DNA from: Bacteroidales bacterium
GTDB taxonomy: Bacteria; Bacteroidota; Bacteroidia; Bacteroidales; UBA932
Direction of reading: 5' to 3'
DNA length: 64,000 nucleotides
NCBI GenBank assembly: GCA_028724885.1
Contig: JAQYTJ010000021.1
Span: forward strand, 26,008 to 90,007
Shown: positions 45,590-54,500 of the stretch, piece after piece
How the letters are laid out: every line of letters starts with the position of its first letter
Position numbering within the stretch: position 1 is the first letter of the stretch
Notes under the pieces: model-generated
Database searches by the model: none
Seen by the model: the letters and a program-made list of their open reading frames with translations, nothing else
What the model was told of the DNA's origin: nothing
Program-made: the position numbers and the translations under genes

Positions 45590-46027
45590 ATGAAATCTGT
45601 CAAAGATTGCGTAATGAACATGGAAAAGGACATATTAGATAAAATAAAGAAACCAAGTTTCAGCGTGCCGGAAGGCTATTTCGACAAGCTGCAGGCTCAC
45701 CTAGAAGAGATCCCAAGGAAAGAGGTTCAGGTTTCTTCATGGCAGAGATCTAGACCTTACCTTGTCATGGCTGCATGTTTCCTGATCTCGCTTATCGTTG
45801 GGACGGGCATATTGAAGATGACAACTGGACAGAGCGTCTCTGACGCAGACCAGTTCTACTACGACCTCGGCTATGCGGACCTCATCCCTGTAACTTATGC
45901 CGATCCTTCTCTTTACGAGAGCAAAGAAGCATCAGAGATTTCCAGCGAAGACATCGAGGATTACCTGATTGCGACTGGAGTGTCCGTTAACAGGCTAGCA
46001 TATTCAGAAACATTAAATGGAAGATAA
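45590..46027 (+). CDS. Putative anti-sigma-type membrane protein
   Basis: 145 residues (or 137/135 from later ATGs at 45614 and 45620). The cytoplasmic head has FSVPEGYFDKLQ, a motif common in proteins beside Bacteroidota ECF sigma genes; one membrane helix lies near 63-80; the periplasmic tail is acidic. There is no HxxxCxxC zinc motif, so it is not a ZAS-type anti-sigma factor. Starting 10 bases after the sigma gene, it is the best candidate for its regulator; this is inferred from context. Confidence 0.65.
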   Translation: MKSVKDCVMNMEKDILDKIKKPSFSVPEGYFDKLQAHLEEIPRKEVQVSSWQRSRPYLVMAACFLISLIVGTGILKMTTGQSVSDADQFYYDLGYADLIPVTYADPSLYESKEASEISSEDIEDYLIATGVSVNRLAYSETLNGR

Positions 46028-46028
46028 T

Positions 46029-46511
46029 ATGAAAAAGTTTTTTTCAGTAGCGCTTTCTGCCATGCTCATTCTCGAGACGTTCACTTGCTTGGCTCAGGGC
46101 AAGCCTTACAGAAAGGAATGGCAGGAAAAGATGAAGGCAGAAAAAGTCGCCTATCTTACGGATTATATGAACCTGACCAGCACAGAAGCACAGAAATTCT
46201 GGCCTATTTATAATCAGGCCGAATCGGAGAAGATGGAAGGCTTCAAGAAAACAATGGATGCCTACAAGGCCTTGGAGACCGCCATTAATGAGAATAAGAG
46301 TGACAGTGAGGTGCAAAAGGCCTTAGACAATTATCTTTCGGCTCAACAGAAAGGCTGCGAGATTGACAAGAAATATTCCGAGAAATATAGAGAGATTCTT
46401 CCTGAACAGAAAGTTGCGAAACTTTATATTGGCGATGAGAAATTCCGGCGCGAGCAGATTCATCGCTGGCATCGGGATGGAGACAGGCCAAAAGGGAAGA
46501 ATAACAAGTAG
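46029..46511 (+). CDS. Periplasmic helical protein of the sigma-factor operon (Spy/sensor-like)
   Basis: 160 residues from the ATG at 46029, chosen because it places a signal peptide (MKKFFSVALSAMLI, cleavage near LAQG) at the start. The mature part is helical and charged, with LTSTEAQKFWPIYNQAES, a motif of the Spy/CpxP-like or 'sensor of ECF sigma' group in Bacteroidota. The C-terminus is Arg/His/Lys rich (RWHRDGDRPKGKNNK). It may sense misfolded protein or metal and feed back on the sigma factor; inferred. Confidence 0.65.
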   Translation: MKKFFSVALSAMLILETFTCLAQGKPYRKEWQEKMKAEKVAYLTDYMNLTSTEAQKFWPIYNQAESEKMEGFKKTMDAYKALETAINENKSDSEVQKALDNYLSAQQKGCEIDKKYSEKYREILPEQKVAKLYIGDEKFRREQIHRWHRDGDRPKGKNNK

Positions 46512-47264
46512 TTAGAGGTAATAATCTTTCGTCAGGGAGGCGTGCTCTAGGGTGCGCCTCCCTTTCCCGTCTAGGAGCACAAGTTCTTCTTCAATAGGCA
46601 TAGTCTTGCCTCTCCTGAAGGCGACGATTATCCGGAATGGAGGTTTGCGAACGACAGATTTAATTCTTAATATCTTGTATTCCTTTAATCGAAGCATCCT
46701 GGCATAGCGAAGGAGTTCTTTCTCCTGATCAGCCGGAAGTATGAGCCACAAAGACCCATCTTCCGCCAAATGCGCCTTAGCATATTCAAAAATTTCCTTA
46801 TAAGAAAGAACCCCATCTGAATACGGAATATTCATGAGGGATCCTCTTGTGTGTCTTGCCACATTCCTTTTAACATTCGGAGCTTCCAGAGAGTTGTCGT
46901 AATATGGCGGATTCGAGACGATTAAATCGAACATGGCATCAGGAAAAGCATTTGCGAAAGTAACCAGCGACATATTCTTAGATTCCAGATTGCCGCTCCA
47001 AGGCGACATCCTGAAATTCTCAGCTGCGTCTGCCGCAGCCCCATCTTCTATGTCTATCCCTGTCACGCAGAAAGTTTCGTTTGCAAGTGCAAGCCTCTGT
47101 GCCAGCATCAAGGCAATCAAGCCGCAACCTGTGCCAATGTCAAGGGCAGACCTCGTATTCATGGAAACTTCTGTCGCTGAGCCCAGCAGCACTCCGTCTG
47201 TCCCGACTTTCATTGCCGACCGATCATCACAGATATCAAATTTCTTAAAATGGAAAACGCCCAT
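46512..47264 (-). CDS. trmN6: tRNA1(Val) (adenine37-N6)-methyltransferase, TrmN6/YfiC family
   Basis: 250 residues. Motif I DIGTGCGLIAL at 42-52 and the N6-adenine motif NPPY at 118-121; FHFKKFDICDD start typical. It methylates A37 of tRNA-Val using S-adenosylmethionine. The start codon lies 5 bases from the end of the 165-bp repeat (copy 2), which thus forms its leader, downstream of lolD on the same strand. Confidence 0.88.
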   Translation of the reverse strand: MGVFHFKKFDICDDRSAMKVGTDGVLLGSATEVSMNTRSALDIGTGCGLIALMLAQRLALANETFCVTGIDIEDGAAADAAENFRMSPWSGNLESKNMSLVTFANAFPDAMFDLIVSNPPYYDNSLEAPNVKRNVARHTRGSLMNIPYSDGVLSYKEIFEYAKAHLAEDGSLWLILPADQEKELLRYARMLRLKEYKILRIKSVVRKPPFRIIVAFRRGKTMPIEEELVLLDGKGRRTLEHASLTKDYYL

Positions 47265-47269
47265 GGCTC

Positions 47270-47433
47270 AGAAGCTGTTTTGAAATATTTACTCTTGTTC
47301 TTTATGTGCCTTTTCGGCCATTTTCTTCTGCGTCATCGGTCACATAGCTACGGCTATGCTCCCTCTTCAGCAATTGAAACTGTCTCGAAAAATCCCTATG
47401 AATAACTGCGGCAAACATTTCAAAACAGATTCT
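47270..47433 (-). repeat. 165-bp intercistronic repeat with inverted ends, copy 2
   Basis: Read on the minus strand it aligns end to end with 17529-17693 with about a dozen differences, including one in the left inverted end (agaatctg for agaagctg). The catagc-cgta-gctatg palindrome is unchanged. Relative to transcription it has the same orientation as copy 1: upstream gene (lolD), repeat, then a start codon (trmN6) 5 bases on. Confidence 0.9.
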
Positions 47434-47474
47434 CAACCTTGGAGCAATTGCCTAACCTAGTGACTGAATACAAA

Positions 47475-48143
47475 TTACAGCGAATCCACGAACAATCCAT
47501 CCCTCATGTAGAGCGTTCTGTCACACATCTGCGCCAGAGACGGATCATGGGTCACAATAACAATTGTCTGGCCGTACTTGTCCCTAAGGTCGAAGAAAAG
47601 CTGATGAATGTCAGCCTTCGTCTTCGTATCCAGATTACCTGTAGGTTCGTCAGCGTAAAGAATCGCAGGACTATTTATTATGGCTCTTGCAATGGCGACC
47701 CTCTGCTGCTCCCCTCCAGAAAGCTCAGACGGCTTGTGGTCCATCCTGTCTTTAAGACCGATATCTTCTAGCAGACGTGCCGCATTATCCTTGGCATCTT
47801 TGTCAGAGCAATGAGCGATGAAAGCCGGAATCATTACGTTCTCCATGGCCGTGAATTCTGGCAGAAGGTGATGGAACTGGAACACGAAACCGATCCGCCT
47901 GTTCCTGAATGCAGACAATTCTTTGCTTCCAAGATGCAGCACATCCGTTCCATCTATGCTCAAGCTGCCTGCGTCTGGCGTGGACAAAGTTCCAAGAATC
48001 TGAAGGAGAGTGGATTTCCCCGCTCCTGAGGCACCCATGATGGCCACTACCTCTGATTTCTTGGCACTGAAGTCAATGCCCTTCAGGACATTCAACGCCC
48101 CGAAACTCTTCTGGATTCCTCTTGCTTCAATGATGCTTGCCAT
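47475..48143 (-). CDS. lolD: ABC transporter ATPase, LolD type
   Basis: 222 residues. Walker [10 protein letters not shown] at 37-45, signature [14 protein letters not shown], Walker [14 protein letters not shown]-loop VIVTHD. Size and the TGNLD extension fit the MacB/LolD group that drives lipoprotein release or MacB-type export. The membrane partner is not adjacent, so which system it powers is unclear. Confidence 0.88.
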   Translation of the reverse strand: MASIIEARGIQKSFGALNVLKGIDFSAKKSEVVAIMGASGAGKSTLLQILGTLSTPDAGSLSIDGTDVLHLGSKELSAFRNRRIGFVFQFHHLLPEFTAMENVMIPAFIAHCSDKDAKDNAARLLEDIGLKDRMDHKPSELSGGEQQRVAIARAIINSPAILYADEPTGNLDTKTKADIHQLFFDLRDKYGQTIVIVTHDPSLAQMCDRTLYMRDGLFVDSL

Positions 48144-48165
48144 TGTTGTTTTCGAATATGTTGCT

Positions 48166-48173
48166 CAAATATA
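48166..48173 (-). promoter_or_regulatory. -7 box TAnnTTTG for lolD
   Basis: Minus-strand TATATTTG, exact match, 22 bases before the lolD ATG. Confidence 0.6.
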
Positions 48174-48246
48174 ACGTTTATACTCTATAACTCAAAGAGA
48201 GGAGCTAAGCTTCAATGAAGCATCAAAGGAAAAATAGAAATATATT

Positions 48247-48276
48247 TTTGTTTTGAAAATAAAATTATTAAATTTG
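48247..48276 (+). promoter_or_regulatory. Full Bacteroidota promoter for tRNA-Pro
   Basis: TTTG at 48247-48250, 18 bases, then TAAATTTG at 48269-48276: both -33 and -7 elements at near-consensus spacing. It is the best two-part promoter I can see in the window. Confidence 0.7.
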
Positions 48277-48353
48277 CAGTCCAATCCAACGGGGACGAAC
48301 ACTTAGATTCGTTGTCAGGAAAGGCCTGAGGGGTTAACCCGAAGGAACGTTAT

Positions 48354-48427
48354 CGGGGTGTGGCGCAGTTGGCTAGCGCATCTGGTTTGGGACCAGAGGG
48401 TCCAGTGTTCGAGTCACTGTACCCCGA
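48354..48427 (+). tRNA. tRNA-Pro (anticodon UGG)
   Basis: 74 bases. Acceptor cggggtg pairs with taccccg (last pair G-U) with discriminator A; D arm gcgc/gcgc; anticodon stem tctgg/ccaga around loop tttggga, anticodon TGG; T arm cagtg/cactg with loop ttcgagt. CCA is not encoded. About 77 bases of transcribed leader lie between the promoter and the 5' end. Confidence 0.95.
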
Positions 48428-48433
48428 CTTTGT

Positions 48434-48465
48434 AAAGCAGTGCTGAAAAACGGCGCTGCTTTTTT
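48434..48465 (+). terminator. Rho-independent terminator after tRNA-Pro
   Basis: aaagcagtgc (48434-48443) pairs with gcgctgcttt (48453-48462) with one G-U pair, followed by a T run. Confidence 0.85.
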
Positions 48466-48619
48466 CGTTCATAATTCATCGGCACGGCATAATTGGGACC
48501 AAGTCCATGAATACACTATTCAGCAGCTCAGTCCAGTATTTATGGAGGATTGATTAAGACAGTACGGATGGCGTTTAGCAAACTATTTGGTGTAAAATAG
48601 TTAGCTAGCTGTCATCGCA

Positions 48620-48790
48620 CGGTCACCTTTTCGTCATGACGACCGTGCGCATGTCCTTCGTAACTGGTTGATTATGAATAGGTATTTCCACGATGTTCGT
48701 ACGATCCTACGTCATCCTGAACGACACACCACGTCATCCTGAACTTGTTTCTGGATCTTTGTCCAACCATCCCGTCATCCAGAGACGATT
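48620..48790. repeat. Dispersed repeat block C, shared with 19325-19542
   Basis: ccttttcgtcatg, then cgcatg, ttcgta, ttgatt, ttcca/tcta, then two GTCATCCTGAAC units and gaacttgttt-tggatct follow the same order as block B. The terminal inverted pair of block B is degenerate here. Confidence 0.7.
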
Positions 48791-49148
48791 CTGTTCCTAC
48801 GTTTGCAATTGGCAGGCACGCATGTTTGCATCAGAAGGCGCTGCACAACATAATGACATGCCCAGTCCCGCTTCTAGAAGCCCCCCTGGACAGGCATAAA
48901 CTCATGACGTGCCACTGCAATGAATAGTGCCGTGTCCGCTAATTGCACGGACAAATCCTTCCATCTCATAATTGTATGTTTGCCCCCAAGGGATCATAGA
49001 TATTTATTCGCCGAAACTATTTTAAACAACTATTAATATCTTTTCTTTCAATTTGGCACGGAAATGGTATAATGATAAAGCGACATAAATATTTTTACTC
49101 ATAAACCAAAAACTGACTCAATAGTTATTTCATAAGTATTGAATAAAT

Positions 49149-49184
49149 GAAAAGAGGCCGATTGTGAAATCCGCCTCTTTCTTC
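49149..49184 (-). terminator. Hairpin downstream of the ATP synthase/NamZ operon
   Basis: aaagaggc (49151-49158) pairs with gcctcttt (49173-49180); on the minus strand the second arm runs into ttcattta. It lies about 80 bases past the DUF1343 stop, so it may end that long operon. Confidence 0.55.
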
Positions 49185-49259
49185 ATTTAGTGAGATCATC
49201 AGCCGACATGTTCCGAATCCTTGCATGTAGCCAATGGAGCATTTGGTTTCAAATGCCAG

Positions 49260-50570
49260 CTATTCTGAATATAACAGATATGGTTTACGCCTGGCCTTGA
49301 AAGTTTCTACGTCTACCGCTGAACGGGCATTGATTTTTGCCGAGAGTTCTATTGGGGTCAATTCGGAATATTCAGGATTCTCTATCATTTCCCTTATATA
49401 GCCAACGCCCACTCGCAGCTCGAAGCTATTGTGTGGGAGGAAGAAAGAGTCTCCTACATTTATTTTTCTGTAGGCATCGATGACATATTCATAATTCACA
49501 CCTCCGTTCCAAATTTCAGCCAGAGGCTTTCTGCGCAGATCAACGCCATGGCAGAGCTGGTCCTGATAGCGTGGTGTCTTCGCCCCAGGGATGCTTCGGG
49601 GCGTGAACGTGAACTCACAGTCTTTCATGTCCGGATGTCCGTAAATTTCGAATGGAGCCTGGGTCCCTCTGCCAGCAGTCGCAACGGTACCTTCGAAGCA
49701 GCATGTTGACGAATAGAGGTAGATGGATTTCATATCCTTGAGGTTCGGGCTTGGAGGGAGAATTAGGCTATGCTTTGTCTGATGAGTATAATTAAGGCAT
49801 GTAACCACTTCCAAGTCGCATTTAGCGCCTCCAGTAAGCCATCCCTCGCCGTTGATCATCAGCGCCAGCTCGCCGAGGGTCATGCCATGAACGGTCGGGA
49901 TTGGCAGCCAGCCAATGCCTGACTTGTATTTAGCCGTATCCAGAATAGGTCCGCCAACATAGAAGCCATTTGGATTCGGGCGGTCTAGTACGAGCATCTT
50001 CTTGCCATATTTCGCACAAGCATCCATAAGGTGGTGCATCGTGATGTAATATGTGTAATATCTTAACCCTACGTCCTGAATGTCAACCACCAACACGTCA
50101 AACTTTCCCATATTCTCTTCGCTAGGAATATGCGATCCCTTTTCGTAAAGAGACAAAATGGGCACGCCTGTCTTCTCGTCAACGCTGCTGGAGACCAGTT
50201 CTCCGGCATCTGCATTCCCTCTGAAGCCATGCTCCGGAGAGAAAATGGCTCTCATATCGACTCCTTGGGCAATCAGAGCATCCAGAATATGCGGACCATA
50301 TCCTATCTTGCCGCCTTCATTGTTTGGACGAAGGAAAGGAATGGTGCTGTTCTCGTCGGTGACTCCGTGTTCTGAGACGTCGTCGGCCAGAGCCGAACCT
50401 GTCACCTTATCGCCTACTATGCCGCTCTGGTTACTGAACAAAGCAACCCTGCGGCCTTCAAGAAGAGGCAGGTAAACATCGGGACGTTCATCTCCGAGAA
50501 TGACTTTGTTCTGGCAGTAAGCTGCCAGGCCGAACAGTAGAAGAAATATTGAGATGAGGTATTTTTTCAT
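49260..50570 (-). CDS. DUF1343 protein, NamZ-like exo-beta-N-acetylmuramidase
   Basis: 436 residues with signal peptide (about 1-19, cleaved before QNKVILG). RRVALFSNQSGIVG, FSPEHGFRG, VVDIQDVGLRYYTY and DRPNPNG are the family blocks. DUF1343 includes NamZ, which removes N-acetylmuramic acid from peptidoglycan fragments. It sits 9 bases after atpG, so it is probably read through from the ATP synthase operon, an odd partner. Confidence 0.85.
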   Translation of the reverse strand: MKKYLISIFLLLFGLAAYCQNKVILGDERPDVYLPLLEGRRVALFSNQSGIVGDKVTGSALADDVSEHGVTDENSTIPFLRPNNEGGKIGYGPHILDALIAQGVDMRAIFSPEHGFRGNADAGELVSSSVDEKTGVPILSLYEKGSHIPSEENMGKFDVLVVDIQDVGLRYYTYYITMHHLMDACAKYGKKMLVLDRPNPNGFYVGGPILDTAKYKSGIGWLPIPTVHGMTLGELALMINGEGWLTGGAKCDLEVVTCLNYTHQTKHSLILPPSPNLKDMKSIYLYSSTCCFEGTVATAGRGTQAPFEIYGHPDMKDCEFTFTPRSIPGAKTPRYQDQLCHGVDLRRKPLAEIWNGGVNYEYVIDAYRKINVGDSFFLPHNSFELRVGVGYIREMIENPEYSELTPIELSAKINARSAVDVETFKARRKPYLLYSE

Positions 50571-50579
50571 TGCTAATTG

Positions 50580-51500
50580 CTAACTGCTACCTGAGACTAT
50601 ATCCAGCAGCTCGTTTGTGATTTTCTGCTGGCGACTCTTGTTAAATTCAATGGTGAGATCCTGGAGTAGTTCCTGGCCATTGTCGGTAGCTGTCTGCATT
50701 GCGACTGTACGCGCAGCATGCTCTGCGGCAGAACTGTCCAGGAGCGTGGTGTAAATCCTAAGCCTGATGACCTTCGGCAGAAGGTCTGCGACTAAAGATG
50801 TCGCATCCGGCTCTATGATGAATTTCCGAGAATCGAAACTGAAATCGACATTGGCGCTTGCTGGTTCGATGCCCTCCTCCTGTTTTCCGATGGTGGTTTT
50901 CTTCGAGACATCAGCTAGGCTCATCGGCAGATACGTCTTCCTCTGGCTAGGCTGAGAAGAGTTGGACTGATAGTGGTTGTAAAGGAGATCAATCTTGTCG
51001 AAACGACCACTTAGGAAGCCATCGACCAGTTCTTTCGCAAGAGCTGCTGCAGACTCATAGTCAGGCGAAGCTGACATTTTTGCATAGTCCGCAGGGCTGG
51101 GGTAGCCGAATTTCTTCATGGCATCCGCCATCTTCCTGCCCACAGAATAAACTGTGATGGTCTTGTCAGCATATTCGTTAATTACAGCCTTTGTCTCACG
51201 GATGATGTTGGAGTTGAAAGCTCCACACAGCGCAGAGTTGGACGAACAAGCCACGATGGCGACATGCCTGACATCTCTCGGCTGCATCAGTGCATGAATG
51301 CTCTCCACATCGACAGAAGCACCAGAAGAAATGAGGTTTAAAAGAATATCCTGCAGGCTCTGCTCGTAAGACAGCATGTTCCCTATAGCCTGCTGAGCCT
51401 TGCGGAGCTTGGCCGAAGCCACCATCTTCATCGCCGAAGTTATTTTCAGCGTAGATCTAACAGATGCAATCCTGACTTTTATCTCTTTTAAAGTAGCCAT
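50580..51500 (-). CDS. atpG: ATP synthase gamma subunit
   Basis: 306 residues. The N-terminal MATLKEIKVRIASVRSTLKI and C-terminal RQQKITNELLDIVSG helices form the rotor coiled coil. It links catalysis in F1 to ring rotation. It is the last ATP synthase gene, 60 bases after atpA. Confidence 0.95.
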   Translation of the reverse strand: MATLKEIKVRIASVRSTLKITSAMKMVASAKLRKAQQAIGNMLSYEQSLQDILLNLISSGASVDVESIHALMQPRDVRHVAIVACSSNSALCGAFNSNIIRETKAVINEYADKTITVYSVGRKMADAMKKFGYPSPADYAKMSASPDYESAAALAKELVDGFLSGRFDKIDLLYNHYQSNSSQPSQRKTYLPMSLADVSKKTTIGKQEEGIEPASANVDFSFDSRKFIIEPDATSLVADLLPKVIRLRIYTTLLDSSAAEHAARTVAMQTATDNGQELLQDLTIEFNKSRQQKITNELLDIVSGSS

Positions 51501-51560
51501 ATTCTAATTCCCTCTATTGAACATCTTCCGTAGTGCCGGCAACGTTGGGCAGAAACAAAA

Positions 51561-53156
51561 TCACGAATGTTTCATGCCATTGATGACTTCCGCTGCGACT
51601 TGTTCGATAGTTTTGATGATGTTCTCATCTATCTTTCCTTCAGACAGAGGTTTTAGCACGTCCTGACCGTATTTAGTCCTCATCCTGTCCAAGAAGGCAT
51701 CCTGAAAATCACGAACCTGCTCTATCTTAATATCCTGCATCAGGCCATGCGTACCGCAATAAAGTATCGCAACCTGCTCCCCAAGTGGCATAGGTGAATA
51801 CTGCGGCTGAATTAGCAGCTGGCTATTCTTGCGTCCCTTGTCAAGCGTCATTGCCGTCACCTTGTCTACGTCTGAAGAATATTTCGAAAAAGCTTCCAGC
51901 TCCTCGTACTGAGACTGATCAATCTTCAAGGTTCCGGCAACTTTTTTCATGGACTTCATCTGAGCCGAACCGCCTACACGGGAAACTGATATGCCAACGT
52001 TGATGGCAGGCCTGACGCCTGCGTTGAACAGCCCTGACTCCAGATAAATCTGGCCATCGGTAATGGAAATGACATTAGTAGGAATGTATGCAGAGACATC
52101 CCCTGCCTGAGTCTCTATGATAGGCAGGGCGGTAAGCGAGCCACCAGCCTTGACCTTGCCCTTCAGAGAATCTGGAAGATCATTCATGCTTTCAGCAACA
52201 TCCTGCTGATCAATGATTTTCGCAGCCCGCTCCAACAGGCGTGAATGCAGGTAGAACACGTCTCCAGGATAAGCTTCGCGTCCAGAAGGACGACGCAGGA
52301 TGAGCGAAACCTCACGATAAGCCACAGCTTGTTTTGAAAGGTCGTCATAAACGACCAGAGCATGGCGGCCAGTATCGCGGAAATATTCACCAATCGCAGC
52401 GCCTGCGAAAGCAGCATAATATTGCAGAGCAGCAGGGTCGGCAGCTGTAGCTGCGACAACGATGGTATATTCCATCGCCCCCTTTGAGCGGAGCGTCTTT
52501 ACAATGTTGGCCACAGTGGAGCCTTTCTGGCCGATTGCCACATAGATGCAATAGACGGGCCTACCTGCCTTGAAATTCTCTCTCTGATTGATGATTGTGT
52601 CAATTGCTATGGCTGTTTTTCCTGTCTGACGATCCCCGATGATAAGCTCCCTCTGTCCGCGACCAATAGGAATCATCGCATCAATCGCCTTGATGCCTGT
52701 CTGCAAAGGTTCATTCACGGGCTGGCGGAATATAACGCCAGGGGCTTTTCGCTCAAGAGGCATTTCCGTTAGCTCCCCTTTAATGTTTCCTCTGCCATCC
52801 AGCGGCACGCCCAGAGGGTCAACCACCCTGCCAAGCATCTCTTCGCCGACCTTTATGGAAGCTATGCGTCCGGTTCTTCTGACCAACATGCCCTCTTTCA
52901 CCTCATCGGTGGGGCCTAGCAGCACTGCTCCGACATTGTCTTCCTCCAGATTCATCACCACGCCGGTGACTCCACTTTCGAACTCAAGCATCTCTCCAGC
53001 CTCCGCATTCTTCAAGCCGTACATTCTAGCAACGCCATCGCTTACTTCAAGAACCTTTCCCACTTCCTCGAAATGCAAATTGGTGTCGATGTCCTTCAGC
53101 TGCTGAAGAAGAACGTCAGAGACTTCACTTGGTTTTATGTTGTTATTTTGCGCCAT
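51561..53156 (-). CDS. atpA: ATP synthase alpha subunit
   Basis: 531 residues. P-loop [11 protein letters not shown] near 173-183, [11 protein letters not shown], and the signature [17 protein letters not shown]. Non-catalytic nucleotide subunit of F1. Confidence 0.98.
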   Translation of the reverse strand: MAQNNNIKPSEVSDVLLQQLKDIDTNLHFEEVGKVLEVSDGVARMYGLKNAEAGEMLEFESGVTGVVMNLEEDNVGAVLLGPTDEVKEGMLVRRTGRIASIKVGEEMLGRVVDPLGVPLDGRGNIKGELTEMPLERKAPGVIFRQPVNEPLQTGIKAIDAMIPIGRGQRELIIGDRQTGKTAIAIDTIINQRENFKAGRPVYCIYVAIGQKGSTVANIVKTLRSKGAMEYTIVVAATAADPAALQYYAAFAGAAIGEYFRDTGRHALVVYDDLSKQAVAYREVSLILRRPSGREAYPGDVFYLHSRLLERAAKIIDQQDVAESMNDLPDSLKGKVKAGGSLTALPIIETQAGDVSAYIPTNVISITDGQIYLESGLFNAGVRPAINVGISVSRVGGSAQMKSMKKVAGTLKIDQSQYEELEAFSKYSSDVDKVTAMTLDKGRKNSQLLIQPQYSPMPLGEQVAILYCGTHGLMQDIKIEQVRDFQDAFLDRMRTKYGQDVLKPLSEGKIDENIIKTIEQVAAEVINGMKHS

Positions 53157-53162
53157 TTCTTT

Positions 53163-53726
53163 TTACACAATTCTTCTATTTCTAACCACGAACTGACGGC
53201 GTATGATGTCAAGCTGACGTTTGACGCTTCCATCGAGAAGGCGATCTCCCACTTCGAGAATGAAGCCGCCTATCAAGTCTGGCTTGGCCACGACATCCAG
53301 TTCCAGTTTTTTGCCGGTATGGGACAGAATTATGTCCTTTGCCTGCTTTTCCAATTCTTCCGCCCCTGAATTAATCTCAGGGACTAACAATGTTCCCCTG
53401 AGAATCCGATTGTGGGAATACCACTGATTCTCAAAGCTTGAGAATATATAGATGAGGTATTCCACCCTCTCCTTCCTCAAAACAAGCTTAAGGAATTTCT
53501 CAAGGTCAGGCTCTATAGGTTTAGGAGAGAGCGCAGAAGCAAATACGGACATTTTCTGGGAATCCAGCACAGCATAATCCTCAAGCGCTCGTCTCATCTG
53601 AGGCACACAGCGCAGAGACTTGCTCAGGATCTTCTCCTGTGCTAGGACTCTCGCTCCGGAGCCATTCTCCAAAACCAGCTTTAGCAGAGCCTCGGCGTAT
53701 CGTTGCGCTATGATTCCTGTGTTCAT
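53163..53726 (-). CDS. atpH: ATP synthase delta subunit
   Basis: 187 residues. IAQRYAEALLKL start and a late DLIGGFILEVGDRLLDGSVKRQL, as in OSCP/delta proteins. It joins the peripheral stalk to F1. It lies 6 bases before atpA. Confidence 0.93.
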   Translation of the reverse strand: MNTGIIAQRYAEALLKLVLENGSGARVLAQEKILSKSLRCVPQMRRALEDYAVLDSQKMSVFASALSPKPIEPDLEKFLKLVLRKERVEYLIYIFSSFENQWYSHNRILRGTLLVPEINSGAEELEKQAKDIILSHTGKKLELDVVAKPDLIGGFILEVGDRLLDGSVKRQLDIIRRQFVVRNRRIV

Positions 53727-53727
53727 A

Positions 53728-54243
53728 TTAATTATTCAATAATTTTTTGTCAGCCGATGTCATTTCATCGACGAACTTGTTCACCAGTTCTCTCTGTTCA
53801 TTTTCATCGGACAGCTTCTTACGCAGAACCTTCTCAGCAACACCCACTGACAGCAGAGCCACTTGCCTCCTGATGTCGCGCAGGGCAGACTCCTTTTCGG
53901 CTGAAATCTCGGTCTGGGCTTTCGCAATGATTTTCGCAGCCTCGTCGTGAGCCTGCGCCTTAGCCTTCTCAATCATCGCATCCCTTGATTCGACAGCTTT
54001 CTTGAGTATGCGGCTCTGCTCCGCCTTCGTCTGCTCGATGAGCTTCTTCTGCTCCTCCGCAAGGTTCTTCAGCCTCTCTTCTGCCTCCTTTGCCTGGCGA
54101 ATGGAGTCGTTGATGCGATCAGCCCTCTTCGCGACCGAATCCGTAATCATCGGGAATCCCCACTTGGCTAGTATAAAAAAGACGATGCCGAAAATCAGCG
54201 TCATCCAGACAATCAGCCCAAAATCCGGAGTGATGAGAGACAT
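53728..54243 (-). CDS. atpF: ATP synthase b subunit
   Basis: 171 residues. One N-terminal membrane helix (about 8-29) then a long charged coiled coil rich in Glu, Lys and Ala. Peripheral stalk of Fo. Confidence 0.95.
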   Translation of the reverse strand: MSLITPDFGLIVWMTLIFGIVFFILAKWGFPMITDSVAKRADRINDSIRQAKEAEERLKNLAEEQKKLIEQTKAEQSRILKKAVESRDAMIEKAKAQAHDEAAKIIAKAQTEISAEKESALRDIRRQVALLSVGVAEKVLRKKLSDENEQRELVNKFVDEMTSADKKLLNN

Positions 54244-54249
54244 GGTAGG

Positions 54250-54489
54250 TTAAGCAATGAGACAAACAACTATTGCGAACAGCGAAGCACCTTCGATGAG
54301 GGCGCTGATGATGATGGCCGTCATTCTGTAATGGCTAGCCTGTTCCGGCTGGCGAGCGCCAGCTTCCAAAGCAGCATTACCGATTTTACCAATGCCGAAC
54401 GCTGCGGCAAATGCAGCGAAAGCCGCCCCTATTGCCTTTCCTAGAGTGCCAAGCGAAAGGCCAGCTTGAAGTAACATTGTAAGTAACAT
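54250..54489 (-). CDS. atpE: ATP synthase c subunit
   Basis: 79 residues, two helices with the polar loop ARQPEQ at 45-50. The ion-binding carboxylate is Glu66 (ALIEGASLF). It is followed by Gly-Ala rather than Ser/Thr, which argues for protons rather than sodium; this is inference from known Na+ signatures. Confidence 0.95.
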   Translation of the reverse strand: MLLTMLLQAGLSLGTLGKAIGAAFAAFAAAFGIGKIGNAALEAGARQPEQASHYRMTAIIISALIEGASLFAIVVCLIA

Positions 54490-54500
54490 AATATCTTGAA

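Larger units (their letters stand above)
48466..49259. other. Gene-poor strip with dispersed repeats
   Basis: About 790 bases between tRNA-Pro and the NamZ-like gene. It holds a block shared with 19325-19490, REP-like GTCATCCTGAAC units, a word shared with 26781, and a hairpin at 49149. Short open frames here (for example 48693-48899) run through the repeats and are not credible genes. Confidence 0.6.

Noticed and set aside
48693..48899. 68-codon frame after tRNA-Pro
   Set aside because: It runs through REP-like repeats; the translation mirrors the repeat words.
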